Positions 1 to 11,501 of a DNA stretch of 13,412 nt are shown here, in pieces. The stretch is from 20CM-2-65-7 sp035943355 (lineage in GTDB: Bacteria; Gemmatimonadota; Gemmatimonadetes; Gemmatimonadales; GWC2-71-9). The notes under the pieces were generated by a model that saw only the letters and a list, made by a program, of their open reading frames with translations, ran no database searches and had not been told where the DNA came from. The first letter of the stretch is position 1, and each line of letters begins with the position of its first letter. Where the stretch lies: positions 1 through 13,412 of the forward strand of contig DASZCG010000127.1 in NCBI GenBank assembly GCA_035943355.1. Reading direction: 5' to 3'. The position numbers and the translations under genes are program-made.

Positions 1-177
1 GAGCTGCGCCTGGCCATCTGGTTGGCCGGCGGCGAATACAATGACGTTGCGCAGCGCGGTGAGCCCGGCGTTGCGACTCGCCGATATGGCGGTGATGCTC
101 GTGATTTCATCACGGTTGCAGGCACTGAAGAAAACGAGGAGGAGGACGGCAGGCAGACCGACGGCACGTCGTTGCAT
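1..177 (-). CDS. Putative lipoprotein, N-terminal part only (runs off window edge)
   Basis: An open frame of 59 codons without a stop, starting at ATG 177-175 and continuing past base 1. The N-terminus is a textbook lipoprotein signal peptide: a basic start (MQRRAVG), a hydrophobic stretch (LPAVLLLVFF, residues 8-17) and a lipobox ending FSAC, with Cys20 as the predicted lipidated residue followed by Asn-Arg-Asp-Glu. After the cysteine comes a Ser/Thr/Ala-rich stretch with no motif I recognise. A GAGG Shine-Dalgarno core lies at 187-184, six bases before the ATG. The gene lies beyond the rpoC terminator, so it is probably a separate transcription unit. The preceding stretch 178-302 shows no convincing promoter; a TATGAC-like -10 near 240 lacks a good -35 partner. 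By inference the mature protein is a membrane-anchored envelope or periplasmic protein. Its function is unknown. Confidence 0.65.
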   Translation of the reverse strand, partial: MQRRAVGLPAVLLLVFFSACNRDEITSITAISASRNAGLTALRNVIVFAAGQPDGQAQL

Positions 178-250
178 AACTCGCCTCGCGATGAAGGTTG
201 AGAGTCCTACCCGGGCAACAGGGCGGTGTGGCAGCAAAGTCATAATGTGG

Positions 251-263
251 GATCCCGGGGATC
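251..263. repeat. Small perfect palindrome
   Basis: Two six-base arms (gatccc and gggatc) around a single central g, in the gap between the rpoC terminator and the putative lipoprotein gene. It could be an operator half-site pair or chance in GC-rich DNA. No function is assigned. Confidence 0.3.
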
Positions 264-302
264 GCAGGGATTTCTCGCAGCAGAATTGCGCTTGGGGGAA
301 AG

Positions 303-334
303 CACAACGGCGCCGACTGCTCGGCGCCGTTGTG
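303..334 (-). terminator. Intrinsic-type terminator of the rpoBC operon
   Basis: A perfect 14-base inverted repeat (303-316 with 321-334) around a four-base loop starts 38 bases beyond the rpoC stop codon. The stem is GC-rich in its loop-proximal part. Read on the minus strand, it is followed by C and then only three T (301-299) before a C run. That is a weak U tract, so Rho or a secondary structure stop may help. No T run follows on the plus side, so it is oriented for rpoC. Confidence 0.8.
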
Positions 335-372
335 TATAGACAGTCCGGCCGTGCGACCGTCCCGCCGTCCGA

Positions 373-4668
<4,296 letters not shown>

Positions 4669-7600
4669 TTATTCCTCCACATCTTCAGTAGTGCCGAGCG
4701 TCACCTTCAAGCCGAGCGCCTGCAGCTCCTTCACCAGCACGTTGAAGGACTCCGGGATCCCGGGCTTCGGCAGGTTCTGCCCCTTCACGATCGCCTCGTA
4801 CACGCGGCTCCGGCCGTTCACGTCGTCCGACTTGACGGTCAGAATCTCCTGCAGCGTGTGCGCGGCGCCGTATGCTTCCAGCGCCCACACTTCCATTTCG
4901 CCGAACCGCTGGCCGCCGAACTGCGCCTTCCCGGCGAGCGGCTGCTGCGTCACCAGCGAGTAGGGCCCGATGGAGCGGGCGTGAATCTTGTCGTCGACGA
5001 GGTGCGACAGCTTCATGATGTAGATCGAGCCGACGGTCACCTCGGACTCGAACAGCTCGCCCGAGCGACCATCGCGCAGCCGGCACTTGCCGACGGGCGA
5101 CAGTCCCGCCGCCGCGAGCAGCTCCACCGCCGCGGCATCCACGTCGGCTTCCGACTTGGCCCCGAACAACGCCGCCAGGCCAGGACGGCCCGTGGCCTCG
5201 AGCACCTCGGTCGGCTTGTCCTTGGTCAGCACCTTCTCGACTTCCTTCAGGCCGTGCTTCAGCGCGGTCTTTTCCGCGGCCGAGAGATTGCTCGCCTCGG
5301 CCGATTCGATCTTGGCTGCGTGGACTTCCTGTTCGATCCTCCGCTGGGCGAGCTCGCGCTCGGCGAGCTCCTTCCCCGCGAACTTGAGGAAGTCCACCAT
5401 CTGGTGGTGCAGCTCGCGCGTTTCCGCCGACACACCGCGTCCTGCGAGCAATGCGACGCCCGCCGTGGCGATGTCGGGCCGGTCGCTTCCCCCGCCCCCG
5501 TTGGTCGAGGGCAGCTTGCGTAGATCCGACACGATCTGCGTCACGCGCGCCGTGTCGAGCTGCGGCGGCCGCACGTTGAGCTGCAACGCGTCGGCGGCCC
5601 ACCGCAGTCCAGCCAGCCGCAGCAGCACGCCGATCTCCGTCTCGTTGGCGCCCTGGAAGACGGGCGTCTTGGCGACGAAGCCCAGCAGGTGCGCCGCCCA
5701 GCCGAGATGGGTCTCGAGGATCTGCCCCACGTTCATGCGGCTCGGGACGCCGAGCGGATTGAGCACGATGTCCACCGGCGTACCGTTCGGGAGGAACGGC
5801 ATATCCTCTTCCGGCACGATCCGCGCGATGATGCCCTTGTTGCCGTGGCGTCCGGCCATCTTGTCGCCGACCGAGATCTTCCGCTTCTCGGCGACGTACA
5901 CCTTCACCAGCTGGATGACGCCCGGAGGCAGCTCGTCCGGCTGGAGAATCTTGTCGATCTGGTCTTCGGACTTCTCTTCGATCTTGGCGCGCTCCGCGCT
6001 GGCCGCGTCGAGCACCGCATGCACCTTGTCGTTCACGGACTTGCTGGCGACGCGCAGCGTCTTCAGGTCCACATCGGCGAAGTTCATCTCACTGAGCTGC
6101 TGCGTGCTGAGCTTGGTGCCGGCCGGGAGGAACTCCTCGACCGTTCCCGCCTTCAGCATCAGCCCCACTTCCTGATTGGCGAGCAAGTCCGCCAGCTCGA
6201 TGAACATCGCCTCCGAGATGCGGGCCTTCTCTTCCGTTTCGAGCCGGCGCACTTCACCGATGCGCTCGCCGCGGTCCTTCTCGACGACCTGATCCTCGAT
6301 GCGCGAGAAGATCTTGACGTCGATCACGACGCCCTCCATGCCCGGCGGCACCTTCAGCGAGGAGTCCTTCACGTCCTTCGCTTTTTCGCCGAAGATCGCC
6401 GTCAGCAGCTTCTCTTCCGGCGACAGCTCGGTCTCGCCCTTCGGCGTGATCTTGCCGACGAGGATGTCGCCCGCTTTCACGTGGGCGCCGATCCGCACGA
6501 TGCCGCGTTCGTCGAGGTCCACCAGCGACTCCTCGGCGACGTTCGGAATCTCGCGCGTGATCTCCTCGCGGCCGCGCTTGGTGTCGCGGACGTGCAGCTC
6601 GAGCTCCTGGATGTGAATCGACGAGTAGACGTCGTCCTTCACGAGACGCTCCGACAGCACGATCGCGTCTTCGAAGTTGTGCCCGTACCACGGCATGAAC
6701 GCCACGGTGACGTTGGCGCCGAGCGCGAGATCGCCGCGCTCCGTGCCCGCGCCGTCGGCGACCACCTGGCCGGCCTTCACCTTCTGGCCCATGTGCACGA
6801 GCGGCCGCTGGTTGGTGGCGGTGTCCTGGTTGGTGCGCCAGAACTTCTTCAGGCGGTAGCGGTCGTGCTGCTTCAGCCGGGCCAGGGGATGATCCCCGTT
6901 CCCGGACCTGGTCTCGTCGTCGCCGGCGTCGATGATGATCTCATCGGCCGTGACACGCGTGACCACGCCGCCCCGGCGCGCGATGACCACCGCGCCCGAG
7001 TCGATGGCGACCTTGTCCTCGAGCCCCGTGCCCACGAGCGGCGCCTGGGGGAAGAGGAGCGGCACCGACTGCCGCTGCATGTTGGAGCCCATCAACGCGC
7101 GGTTCGCGTCGTCGTGCTCCAGGAAGGGAATCAGGGCCGCGGCAATCGATACCAGCTGCTCGGGCGCCACGTCCATGAAGTCGATGCGGTTCGGCGGCAG
7201 CAGCGGGTAGTCGTCCCGCTTGCGGCACAGCACCAACTCGTCCGCGAAGCGGCGGTCCGGCGTCAGTCGCGCGTTCGCCTGCGCGACCGCGTAATCCTCT
7301 TCTTCCGACGCCGACAGCCAGCGCACGTCGTCCGTCACCTTGCCGTCCTTCACCACGCGATACGGCGTCTCGATGAAGCCGAGGTCGTTCACGCGGGCGT
7401 AGCACGACAGGCTGGTAATGAGTCCGATGTTCGGACCTTCCGGCGTTTCGATCGGGCACATCCGGCCGTACTGGCTGTAGTGCACGTCGCGCACTTCGAA
7501 TCCCGCGCGCTCGCGCGTCAAACCGCCCGGACCGAGCGCGCTGAGCCGGCGCTTGTGCGTCAGCTCGGCAAGCGGGTTCGTCTGATCCATGAACTGCGAC

Positions 7601-9195
7601 AGCTGTGACGATCCGAAGAACGCCTGGATCACCGCGCTGACCGTCCGCGCATTGACCAGATCGTCGAGCGTGATCCGCTCGGGATCGTTGTTGATGCTCA
7701 TCCGCTCCTTGATGAGCCGCGCCATGCGCGAGAGACCGACCGAGAACTGATTGGCGATCAGCTCGCCCACCGAGCGCACCCGGCGGTTGCCCAGGTGGTC
7801 GATGTCGTCGGTGTAGCCGCGGCCTTCCGACAGCTCGATCAGGTAGCGGATGATCGCGATGAAGTCGTCCTCGGTCAGGACAGTGTTGTCCTTCGGCTGA
7901 TTCACCTTGAGCCGCTGGTTGATCTTGTAGCGACCCACCCGGCCCAGGTCGTAGCGCTTCGGATGGAAGAACAACCGCTTCAACGCCTCGCGCGCGGTCT
8001 CGAGGTTCGGCGCTTCGCCGGGGCGCAGCAGCGTGTAGATCTGCGCCAACGCCTCGGCCTCCGAGTGCGTCGGGTCCTTGGCGAGGGTGTTCTTGATGAG
8101 CGGCGACTCGCTCCGGCCCGGGGGCAGGAGCACGTCGACCTTGGTCACACCGGCCTTGAGCAGCTTCTTTTTGAGCGTGTCGGACAGCTCGCGCCCTGCC
8201 TCGCCGACGACCTCACCGTGCGGGTCGGCCACGTCGAACGCCAGCACGTACTTGCTCGGCGTCTGCTGCGTGGTGGTCGGCTGGGCGTCCTCGCGCAAAT
8301 CGAGCGAGGTGTAGCCCGCAAACACCTTCACGGAAGTGATCCCGGCGCGGCGGAACGCGTTGAAGCGCTCGAGCACCAGCTCGTCGCCCACGCGCGCCAG
8401 CGGCTCGCCCTTCTTGTTCTCGGGATCGGGAACGTCGGCGGCCAGCAGCGTGCCGAGCACCTCGCGCTTCTGCGCGCGGCCTTCGAGCTTGCCGGTGATG
8501 TCGATCTCCTTCACCGCGTAGAACAGCTTCAGGATATCGGCATTGCCGCCGTATCCGAACGCGCGCAGCAGCGCGCTCGCCGGGAACTTCTTCTTCTTGT
8601 CGATGTGGACGTAGATCACGTCGTGAATGTCGACCGTGAACTCGACCCACGAGCCCCGGAACGGAATGATCCGCGCCGAGAACAGGCGCTGGCCGTTGGG
8701 GTGGATGCTCTCCTCGAACACCACACCGGGCGAGCGGTGCAGCTGCGACACAATGACGCGCTCGGCGCCGTTGATGACGAACGTCCCCAGCGGGGTGAGG
8801 ATGGGCAGCTCGCCGAGATAGACTTCCTTCTCGATGATGTTCTTGGGCCGCTTGGTCTTGGTGACCTCGCCGACTTCTTCCATCACCACGAGCTGCAGCG
8901 TCGCCTTGAGCGGCACCGAGTAGGTCATGTCGCGCTCGATGCACTCTTCGACGGTGTACTTCGGCTCACCCAGCGCGTACTTCACGAACTCGAGCGAGTA
9001 ATTGCCGTTGACGTCCTGGATCGGGAACAGGTCCCTGAACACCCGCTCCAGACCGACGTCGGCGCGCTCGCCGCCCTTGCCGTCCGGCTGCAACAGGGAC
9101 TGGAACGCGCGCGTCTGAATATCGAGGAGATGGGGCATCGGCATGCCCGTCTCCAGTTTGGCGAACGAAAGATGCGGTGACGTCTTGGTGGTCAT
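4669..9195 (-). CDS. rpoB: DNA-directed RNA polymerase subunit beta
   Basis: Catalytic beta subunit of RNA polymerase. The start is set at ATG 9195 (MTTKTSPHLSFAKLETG), giving 1508 residues, because GAGGAG lies four bases upstream. A frame extension to 9258 would read back through a hairpin and adds nothing conserved. Lobes and an SI1-type insert (about 230-370) come first. The rifampicin pocket at 528-554 has wild-type residues at the usual resistance sites (Q534, D537, H547, S552), which predicts sensitivity. Later blocks are CPIETPEGPNIGLI (580-593), the flap (about 925-970), KMAGRHGNKG (1112-1121) and the C-terminal clamp (GGQRFGEMEVWALEAYGAA, 1427-1445). The protein is about 165 residues longer than the E. 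coli subunit (1342). Much of the excess is an insertion at about 1198-1341, described in the findings. The stop is TAA, abutting rpoC. Confidence 0.98.
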   Translation of the reverse strand: MTTKTSPHLSFAKLETGMPMPHLLDIQTRAFQSLLQPDGKGGERADVGLERVFRDLFPIQDVNGNYSLEFVKYALGEPKYTVEECIERDMTYSVPLKATLQLVVMEEVGEVTKTKRPKNIIEKEVYLGELPILTPLGTFVINGAERVIVSQLHRSPGVVFEESIHPNGQRLFSARIIPFRGSWVEFTVDIHDVIYVHIDKKKKFPASALLRAFGYGGNADILKLFYAVKEIDITGKLEGRAQKREVLGTLLAADVPDPENKKGEPLARVGDELVLERFNAFRRAGITSVKVFAGYTSLDLREDAQPTTTQQTPSKYVLAFDVADPHGEVVGEAGRELSDTLKKKLLKAGVTKVDVLLPPGRSESPLIKNTLAKDPTHSEAEALAQIYTLLRPGEAPNLETAREALKRLFFHPKRYDLGRVGRYKINQRLKVNQPKDNTVLTEDDFIAIIRYLIELSEGRGYTDDIDHLGNRRVRSVGELIANQFSVGLSRMARLIKERMSINNDPERITLDDLVNARTVSAVIQAFFGSSQLSQFMDQTNPLAELTHKRRLSALGPGGLTRERAGFEVRDVHYSQYGRMCPIETPEGPNIGLITSLSCYARVNDLGFIETPYRVVKDGKVTDDVRWLSASEEEDYAVAQANARLTPDRRFADELVLCRKRDDYPLLPPNRIDFMDVAPEQLVSIAAALIPFLEHDDANRALMGSNMQRQSVPLLFPQAPLVGTGLEDKVAIDSGAVVIARRGGVVTRVTADEIIIDAGDDETRSGNGDHPLARLKQHDRYRLKKFWRTNQDTATNQRPLVHMGQKVKAGQVVADGAGTERGDLALGANVTVAFMPWYGHNFEDAIVLSERLVKDDVYSSIHIQELELHVRDTKRGREEITREIPNVAEESLVDLDERGIVRIGAHVKAGDILVGKITPKGETELSPEEKLLTAIFGEKAKDVKDSSLKVPPGMEGVVIDVKIFSRIEDQVVEKDRGERIGEVRRLETEEKARISEAMFIELADLLANQEVGLMLKAGTVEEFLPAGTKLSTQQLSEMNFADVDLKTLRVASKSVNDKVHAVLDAASAERAKIEEKSEDQIDKILQPDELPPGVIQLVKVYVAEKRKISVGDKMAGRHGNKGIIARIVPEEDMPFLPNGTPVDIVLNPLGVPSRMNVGQILETHLGWAAHLLGFVAKTPVFQGANETEIGVLLRLAGLRWAADALQLNVRPPQLDTARVTQIVSDLRKLPSTNGGGGSDRPDIATAGVALLAGRGVSAETRELHHQMVDFLKFAGKELAERELAQRRIEQEVHAAKIESAEASNLSAAEKTALKHGLKEVEKVLTKDKPTEVLEATGRPGLAALFGAKSEADVDAAAVELLAAAGLSPVGKCRLRDGRSGELFESEVTVGSIYIMKLSHLVDDKIHARSIGPYSLVTQQPLAGKAQFGGQRFGEMEVWALEAYGAAHTLQEILTVKSDDVNGRSRVYEAIVKGQNLPKPGIPESFNVLVKELQALGLKVTLGTTEDVEE
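4673..4678 (-). promoter_or_regulatory. Shine-Dalgarno that decides the rpoC GTG start
   Basis: GGAGGA on the minus strand lies inside the last codons of rpoB, four bases before the GTG at 4668. It supports initiation at GTG directly after the rpoB stop, and so translational coupling of beta and beta'. Confidence 0.75.
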
Positions 9196-9199
9196 GTCA

Positions 9200-9205
9200 C
9201 TCCTC
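9200..9205 (-). promoter_or_regulatory. Shine-Dalgarno that decides the rpoB start
   Basis: GAGGAG on the minus strand sits four bases before ATG 9195. It favours MTTKTSPHL as the N-terminus over the longer open frame beginning at 9258. Confidence 0.75.
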
Positions 9206-9224
9206 AGACAACGCAAAAGGCCCA

Positions 9225-9260
9225 GCTTCCCCCGTTCCGTACGTCGGTACGGGGGCAAGC
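9225..9260 (-). promoter_or_regulatory. rplL-rpoB intergenic hairpin, candidate attenuator or RNase III site
   Basis: In the 172-base gap between rplL and rpoB, bases 9225-9260 fold into one long imperfect hairpin. The pairs are 9225-9228/9257-9260, then 9229-9235/9249-9255 with base 9256 bulged, then 9237-9239/9245-9247 after a T/T mismatch, closing a five-base loop. On the minus strand the nearest T run is four T about six bases past the stem, too far and too short for full termination. In E. coli this same gap holds a partial terminator and an RNase III cleavage site that lower rpoBC expression relative to rplJL. The same role here is inference. The rest of the gap shows only a small gcctc/gaggc stem near 9356-9368. 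Confidence 0.6.
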
Positions 9261-9367
9261 GTTGGGGCTCCGAAAGAGCAGGTTGTAGTCAGTCCGTGCA
9301 TGTCGTAGAACCGAAGCGAGACTCGGGTGTGCCCACGAACCCCTATTGGCTCGGGGCCTCCGCGAGG

Positions 9368-9766
9368 CTACTTCAGTTCGACGACGGCACCCTGCGCTTC
9401 GAGCTTCTTTTTGATTTCCTCGGCTTCCTGCTTGGTCACGCCTTCCTTTACGGTTCCGGGCGCGCCTTCGACCAGATCCTTCGCCTCTTTCAGACCGAGG
9501 CTCGTGATCGCGCGAATCTCCTTGATCACCTGAATCTTCTTCTCGCCGCCCGCCTTGAGGACGACGGTGAACTCCGTCTTCTCCTCCACCGCCGGCGCCG
9601 CGGCCGCTGTGCCGGGAGCGCCACCACCTGCCGCCGCCGCGGCCGGTGCGGCAATCGTGACGCCGAACTTTCCCTTGAACGCCTCGATCAGCTCCGCCAG
9701 CTCGAACACCGACATGTTGCCGATGGCCTCGAGGATATCGTCCTTACTCATCGTCTGCGTTGCCAT
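9368..9766 (-). CDS. rplL: 50S ribosomal protein L7/L12
   Basis: Multicopy stalk protein of the large subunit. It binds L10 through its N-terminus and recruits and stimulates translation GTPases through its C-terminus. Of 132 residues, the N-terminal dimerisation domain is about 6-36 (MSKDDILEAIGNMSVFELAE). An Ala/Gly/Pro-rich flexible hinge spans about 37-60. The C-terminal domain spans about 64-132 and contains the factor-binding stretch GLKEAKDLVEGAP (91-103). The first ATG is chosen because GGGAG lies about six bases upstream, overlapping the rplJ stop. A second ATG at residue 6 would give the more usual MSKDD start and cannot be excluded. The rplJ-rplL gap is only ten bases. Confidence 0.97.
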   Translation of the reverse strand: MATQTMSKDDILEAIGNMSVFELAELIEAFKGKFGVTIAAPAAAAAGGGAPGTAAAAPAVEEKTEFTVVLKAGGEKKIQVIKEIRAITSLGLKEAKDLVEGAPGTVKEGVTKQEAEEIKKKLEAQGAVVELK

Positions 9767-9776
9767 TGTGTTCTCC

Positions 9777-10328
9777 CTAGCTTTGTGAAGAGGCTGCGCC
9801 CGCGGCGCGCGTATCCTTCAGCGCCTCGAGGGCGCCGACCATCGCATAGAGCAATCCGTTCAACACCCCCAGGAAGCCGGCCATCGGCGCCTGCAGCGCG
9901 CCGCCGAGCTGCGCCAGGAGCTGCGTCTTGGACGGCAGCGCGGCGAGCTGCTTCACCTGCGCCTGGGTGACCGCCTTGCCTTCGACCAGTCCGACCTTGA
10001 TCGCCGGCTTCTCGAACTCCTTGGCGAAGTCCACCAGCACCTTCGCGGCGCCGACCGGATCCTCGCCCGCCAGCGCCAGCGCCGTCGGTCCGGCGAGGAA
10101 GGCTTCGAGCCCGCCGTCCTTCAGCTGCTGCTCCGTCAACGCGCGGCGCGCCAAGGTGTTCTTGACGACCACGTACTCCACGCCGACCGCCCGCAGGCGC
10201 CGGCGCAGATCCGTGATGTGGGCCACGTTGAGCCCGGTGAAGTCGGTGACGTAGATGGTCTGCGACTTACCGACCTGCTCGGCCAGCGTCGTCACCATCT
10301 CCTGTTTCTGCGCCTTGGTCCGGTTCAT
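9777..10328 (-). CDS. rplJ: 50S ribosomal protein L10
   Basis: Base of the ribosomal stalk: it binds 23S rRNA next to L11 and carries L7/L12 dimers. It has 183 residues. The N-terminal globular part (MNRTKAQKQEMVTTLAEQV, then YVTDFTGLNVAHITDLRRRLR and VVVKNTLARRAL) is typical of the family. The C-terminal part (about 145-172, including FLGVLNGLLYAMVGALEAL) is the long helix expected to hold L12 dimers. The start ATG overlaps the rplA stop as ATGA (10328-10325), with only a weak GGCGGG-like sequence upstream, so translation is probably coupled to rplA. There is no intergenic space for the classical L10 leader RNA. Confidence 0.97.
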   Translation of the reverse strand: MNRTKAQKQEMVTTLAEQVGKSQTIYVTDFTGLNVAHITDLRRRLRAVGVEYVVVKNTLARRALTEQQLKDGGLEAFLAGPTALALAGEDPVGAAKVLVDFAKEFEKPAIKVGLVEGKAVTQAQVKQLAALPSKTQLLAQLGGALQAPMAGFLGVLNGLLYAMVGALEALKDTRAAGAASSQS

Positions 10329-11017
10329 TGATGATATCCCGCCGGATCGACGCGTACGCCCGGCCCCATGGTGCTCGACACCGTCACCGAGCGGATGTAA
10401 TGACCCTTGGCAGCGGACGGCTTCGCTTTCACGATCGCATCCATGAACGCCTGCAGATTGTCGGCGAGCTGCGTCGCCGCAAACGATTTCTTGCCGATCG
10501 GCGCGTGCACGATCCCGCTCTTGTCCACGCGAAACTCGATCTTGCCGGCTTTCAGCTCTTTCACGGCCTTCGAGACGTCCATCGTCACGGTGCCCGCTTT
10601 CGGATTGGGCATCAGGCCGCGCGGGCCGAGGATCTTGCCCAGCGCGCCGAGCTGGCCCATGACGTCGGGAGTGGCCACGATGACGTCGGTATCGAGCCAG
10701 CCCTCTTTGAGCTTCTGCACGTACTCGATGCCGATGAAATCGGCGCCGGCGGTCTCGGCTTCTTTCGCCTTCTCGCCCTGCGCAAGCACCAACACGCGGA
10801 TCGTCTTGCCGGTTCCGTGCGGCAGCGACACGGTGCCGCGCACGATCTGGTCGGCGTGCTTGGGATCGACGCCCAGGCGCACCGCCACATCGACGGACTC
10901 GTCGAACTTGGCGTAGGCCGAGCTCTTCACCTGCTCGACGGCGGCCGGCGGCGCGTACAGCTTCTTCACCTCGAGGGTGGCCGCCGCGGCGCGGTACTTT
11001 TTGCCCCGCGTGCGCAT
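10325..11017 (-). CDS. rplA: 50S ribosomal protein L1
   Basis: Forms the mobile L1 stalk that helps deacylated tRNA leave the E site. In many bacteria it also represses its own L11-L1 mRNA. It has 230 residues, starting MRTRGKKYRAAAATLEV. The family signature LGPRGLMPNPKAGTVT is clear, followed by GKIEFRVDKSGIVHAPIGK and the C-terminal TVSSTMGPGVRVDP. The start ATG (11017-11015) shares one base with the rplK stop (TGATG), and GGAGG lies about five bases upstream. The same frame stays open upstream to 11479, but that stretch is out-of-frame rplK and leader sequence, so it is excluded. Confidence 0.98.
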   Translation of the reverse strand: MRTRGKKYRAAAATLEVKKLYAPPAAVEQVKSSAYAKFDESVDVAVRLGVDPKHADQIVRGTVSLPHGTGKTIRVLVLAQGEKAKEAETAGADFIGIEYVQKLKEGWLDTDVIVATPDVMGQLGALGKILGPRGLMPNPKAGTVTMDVSKAVKELKAGKIEFRVDKSGIVHAPIGKKSFAATQLADNLQAFMDAIVKAKPSAAKGHYIRSVTVSSTMGPGVRVDPAGYHQ

Positions 11018-11442
11018 CAGCCCTCCACCGTCAGGCCCATGGAGCGCGCCGTTCCCGCGATCATGTTGATCGCGCCTTCGAGATCGGTCGCGTTCAGGTC
11101 CTGCATCTTGATCTCCGCGATCTTTTTGAGCTGGGCGCGCGTGACCTTCCCCACCTTTTCGCGGTTGGAGGTGGGCGAGCCCTTTTCGATCCCCGCTTCC
11201 TTCTTCAGGAGCACGGACGCGGGCGGCGTCTTGGTGATGAACGTGAAGGTGCGATCCTTGTAGATCGTCACGACCACGGGCGTCACCATCCCCGCCTGGC
11301 TCGCGGTCTTCGCGTTGAACTGCTTCACGAATTCCATGATGTTGACGCCATGCGGGCCAAGGGCGGTGCCCACCGGAGGAGCAGGCGTCGCCTGCCCGGC
11401 CGGCACCTGCAGCTTGACGATTGCAGTAACGGGTTTGGCCAT
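11017..11442 (-). CDS. rplK: 50S ribosomal protein L11
   Basis: Part of the GTPase-associated centre. With 23S rRNA it forms the thiostrepton site, and it is needed for RelA-type sensing of uncharged tRNA. It has 141 residues, the normal length. The proline-rich N-terminal domain (KLQVPAGQATPAPPVGTALG, then HGVNIMEFVKQFNAKT) and the C-terminal rRNA-binding domain (SNREKVGKVTRAQLKKIAEIKM, then GTARSMGLTVEG) are both complete. In PAPPVGTALGPHGVN, Thr and Pro replace the Pro and Gln common in other bacteria; these look like lineage variation. AGAGGA sits five bases before the ATG. The gene heads the rplKAJL part after a 59-base gap. Confidence 0.98.
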   Translation of the reverse strand: MAKPVTAIVKLQVPAGQATPAPPVGTALGPHGVNIMEFVKQFNAKTASQAGMVTPVVVTIYKDRTFTFITKTPPASVLLKKEAGIEKGSPTSNREKVGKVTRAQLKKIAEIKMQDLNATDLEGAINMIAGTARSMGLTVEG

Positions 11443-11501
11443 CGTATTCCTCTATTAACGTCCCCGCAGGGACTCCCACATGCCCTGTGGTGGGGGAAAG
11501 G
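11443..11501 (-). promoter_or_regulatory. rplK leader with two small hairpins, candidate L1 autoregulatory site
   Basis: The whole 59-base gap between nusG and rplK. On the minus strand a CCACA/TGTGG stem (11486-11490 with 11476-11480) is followed by GTCCC/GGGAC (11469-11473 with 11460-11464) around a four-base loop. The Shine-Dalgarno AGAGGA (11453-11448) comes next. In E. coli and several other bacteria L1 binds the mRNA leader of its L11-L1 operon by mimicking its 23S site. The GTGGGAG on the minus strand here is reminiscent of that rRNA segment, from memory. No convincing promoter is seen. Confidence 0.4.

Noticed and set aside
5689..7608. 639-codon open frame on the plus strand antisense to rpoB (others lie at 4282-5523 and 7795-9180)
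   Set aside because: Shadow frames of rpoB and rpoC in GC-rich DNA, with the same low-information composition and no family resemblance.
7534..7614. Possible rifampicin-resistance changes in RpoB
   Set aside because: The usual resistance positions carry sensitive-type residues. The only differences seen from E. coli in the core cluster are Thr539 for Asn518 and Leu551 for Ile530, plus minor neighbours.
9196..9258. Longer rpoB N-terminus starting at 9258
   Set aside because: It would translate the intergenic hairpin, while a good Shine-Dalgarno and the conserved N-terminus both point to ATG 9195.
9356..9368. Small gcctc/gaggc stem next to the rplL stop as a terminator
   Set aside because: It has five pairs, no following T run, and is expected by chance in GC-rich sequence.
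11018..11479. Upstream extension of the rplA frame
   Set aside because: It reads rplK and its leader out of frame, and the L1 N-terminus MRTRGKKY starts at 11017 behind its own Shine-Dalgarno.
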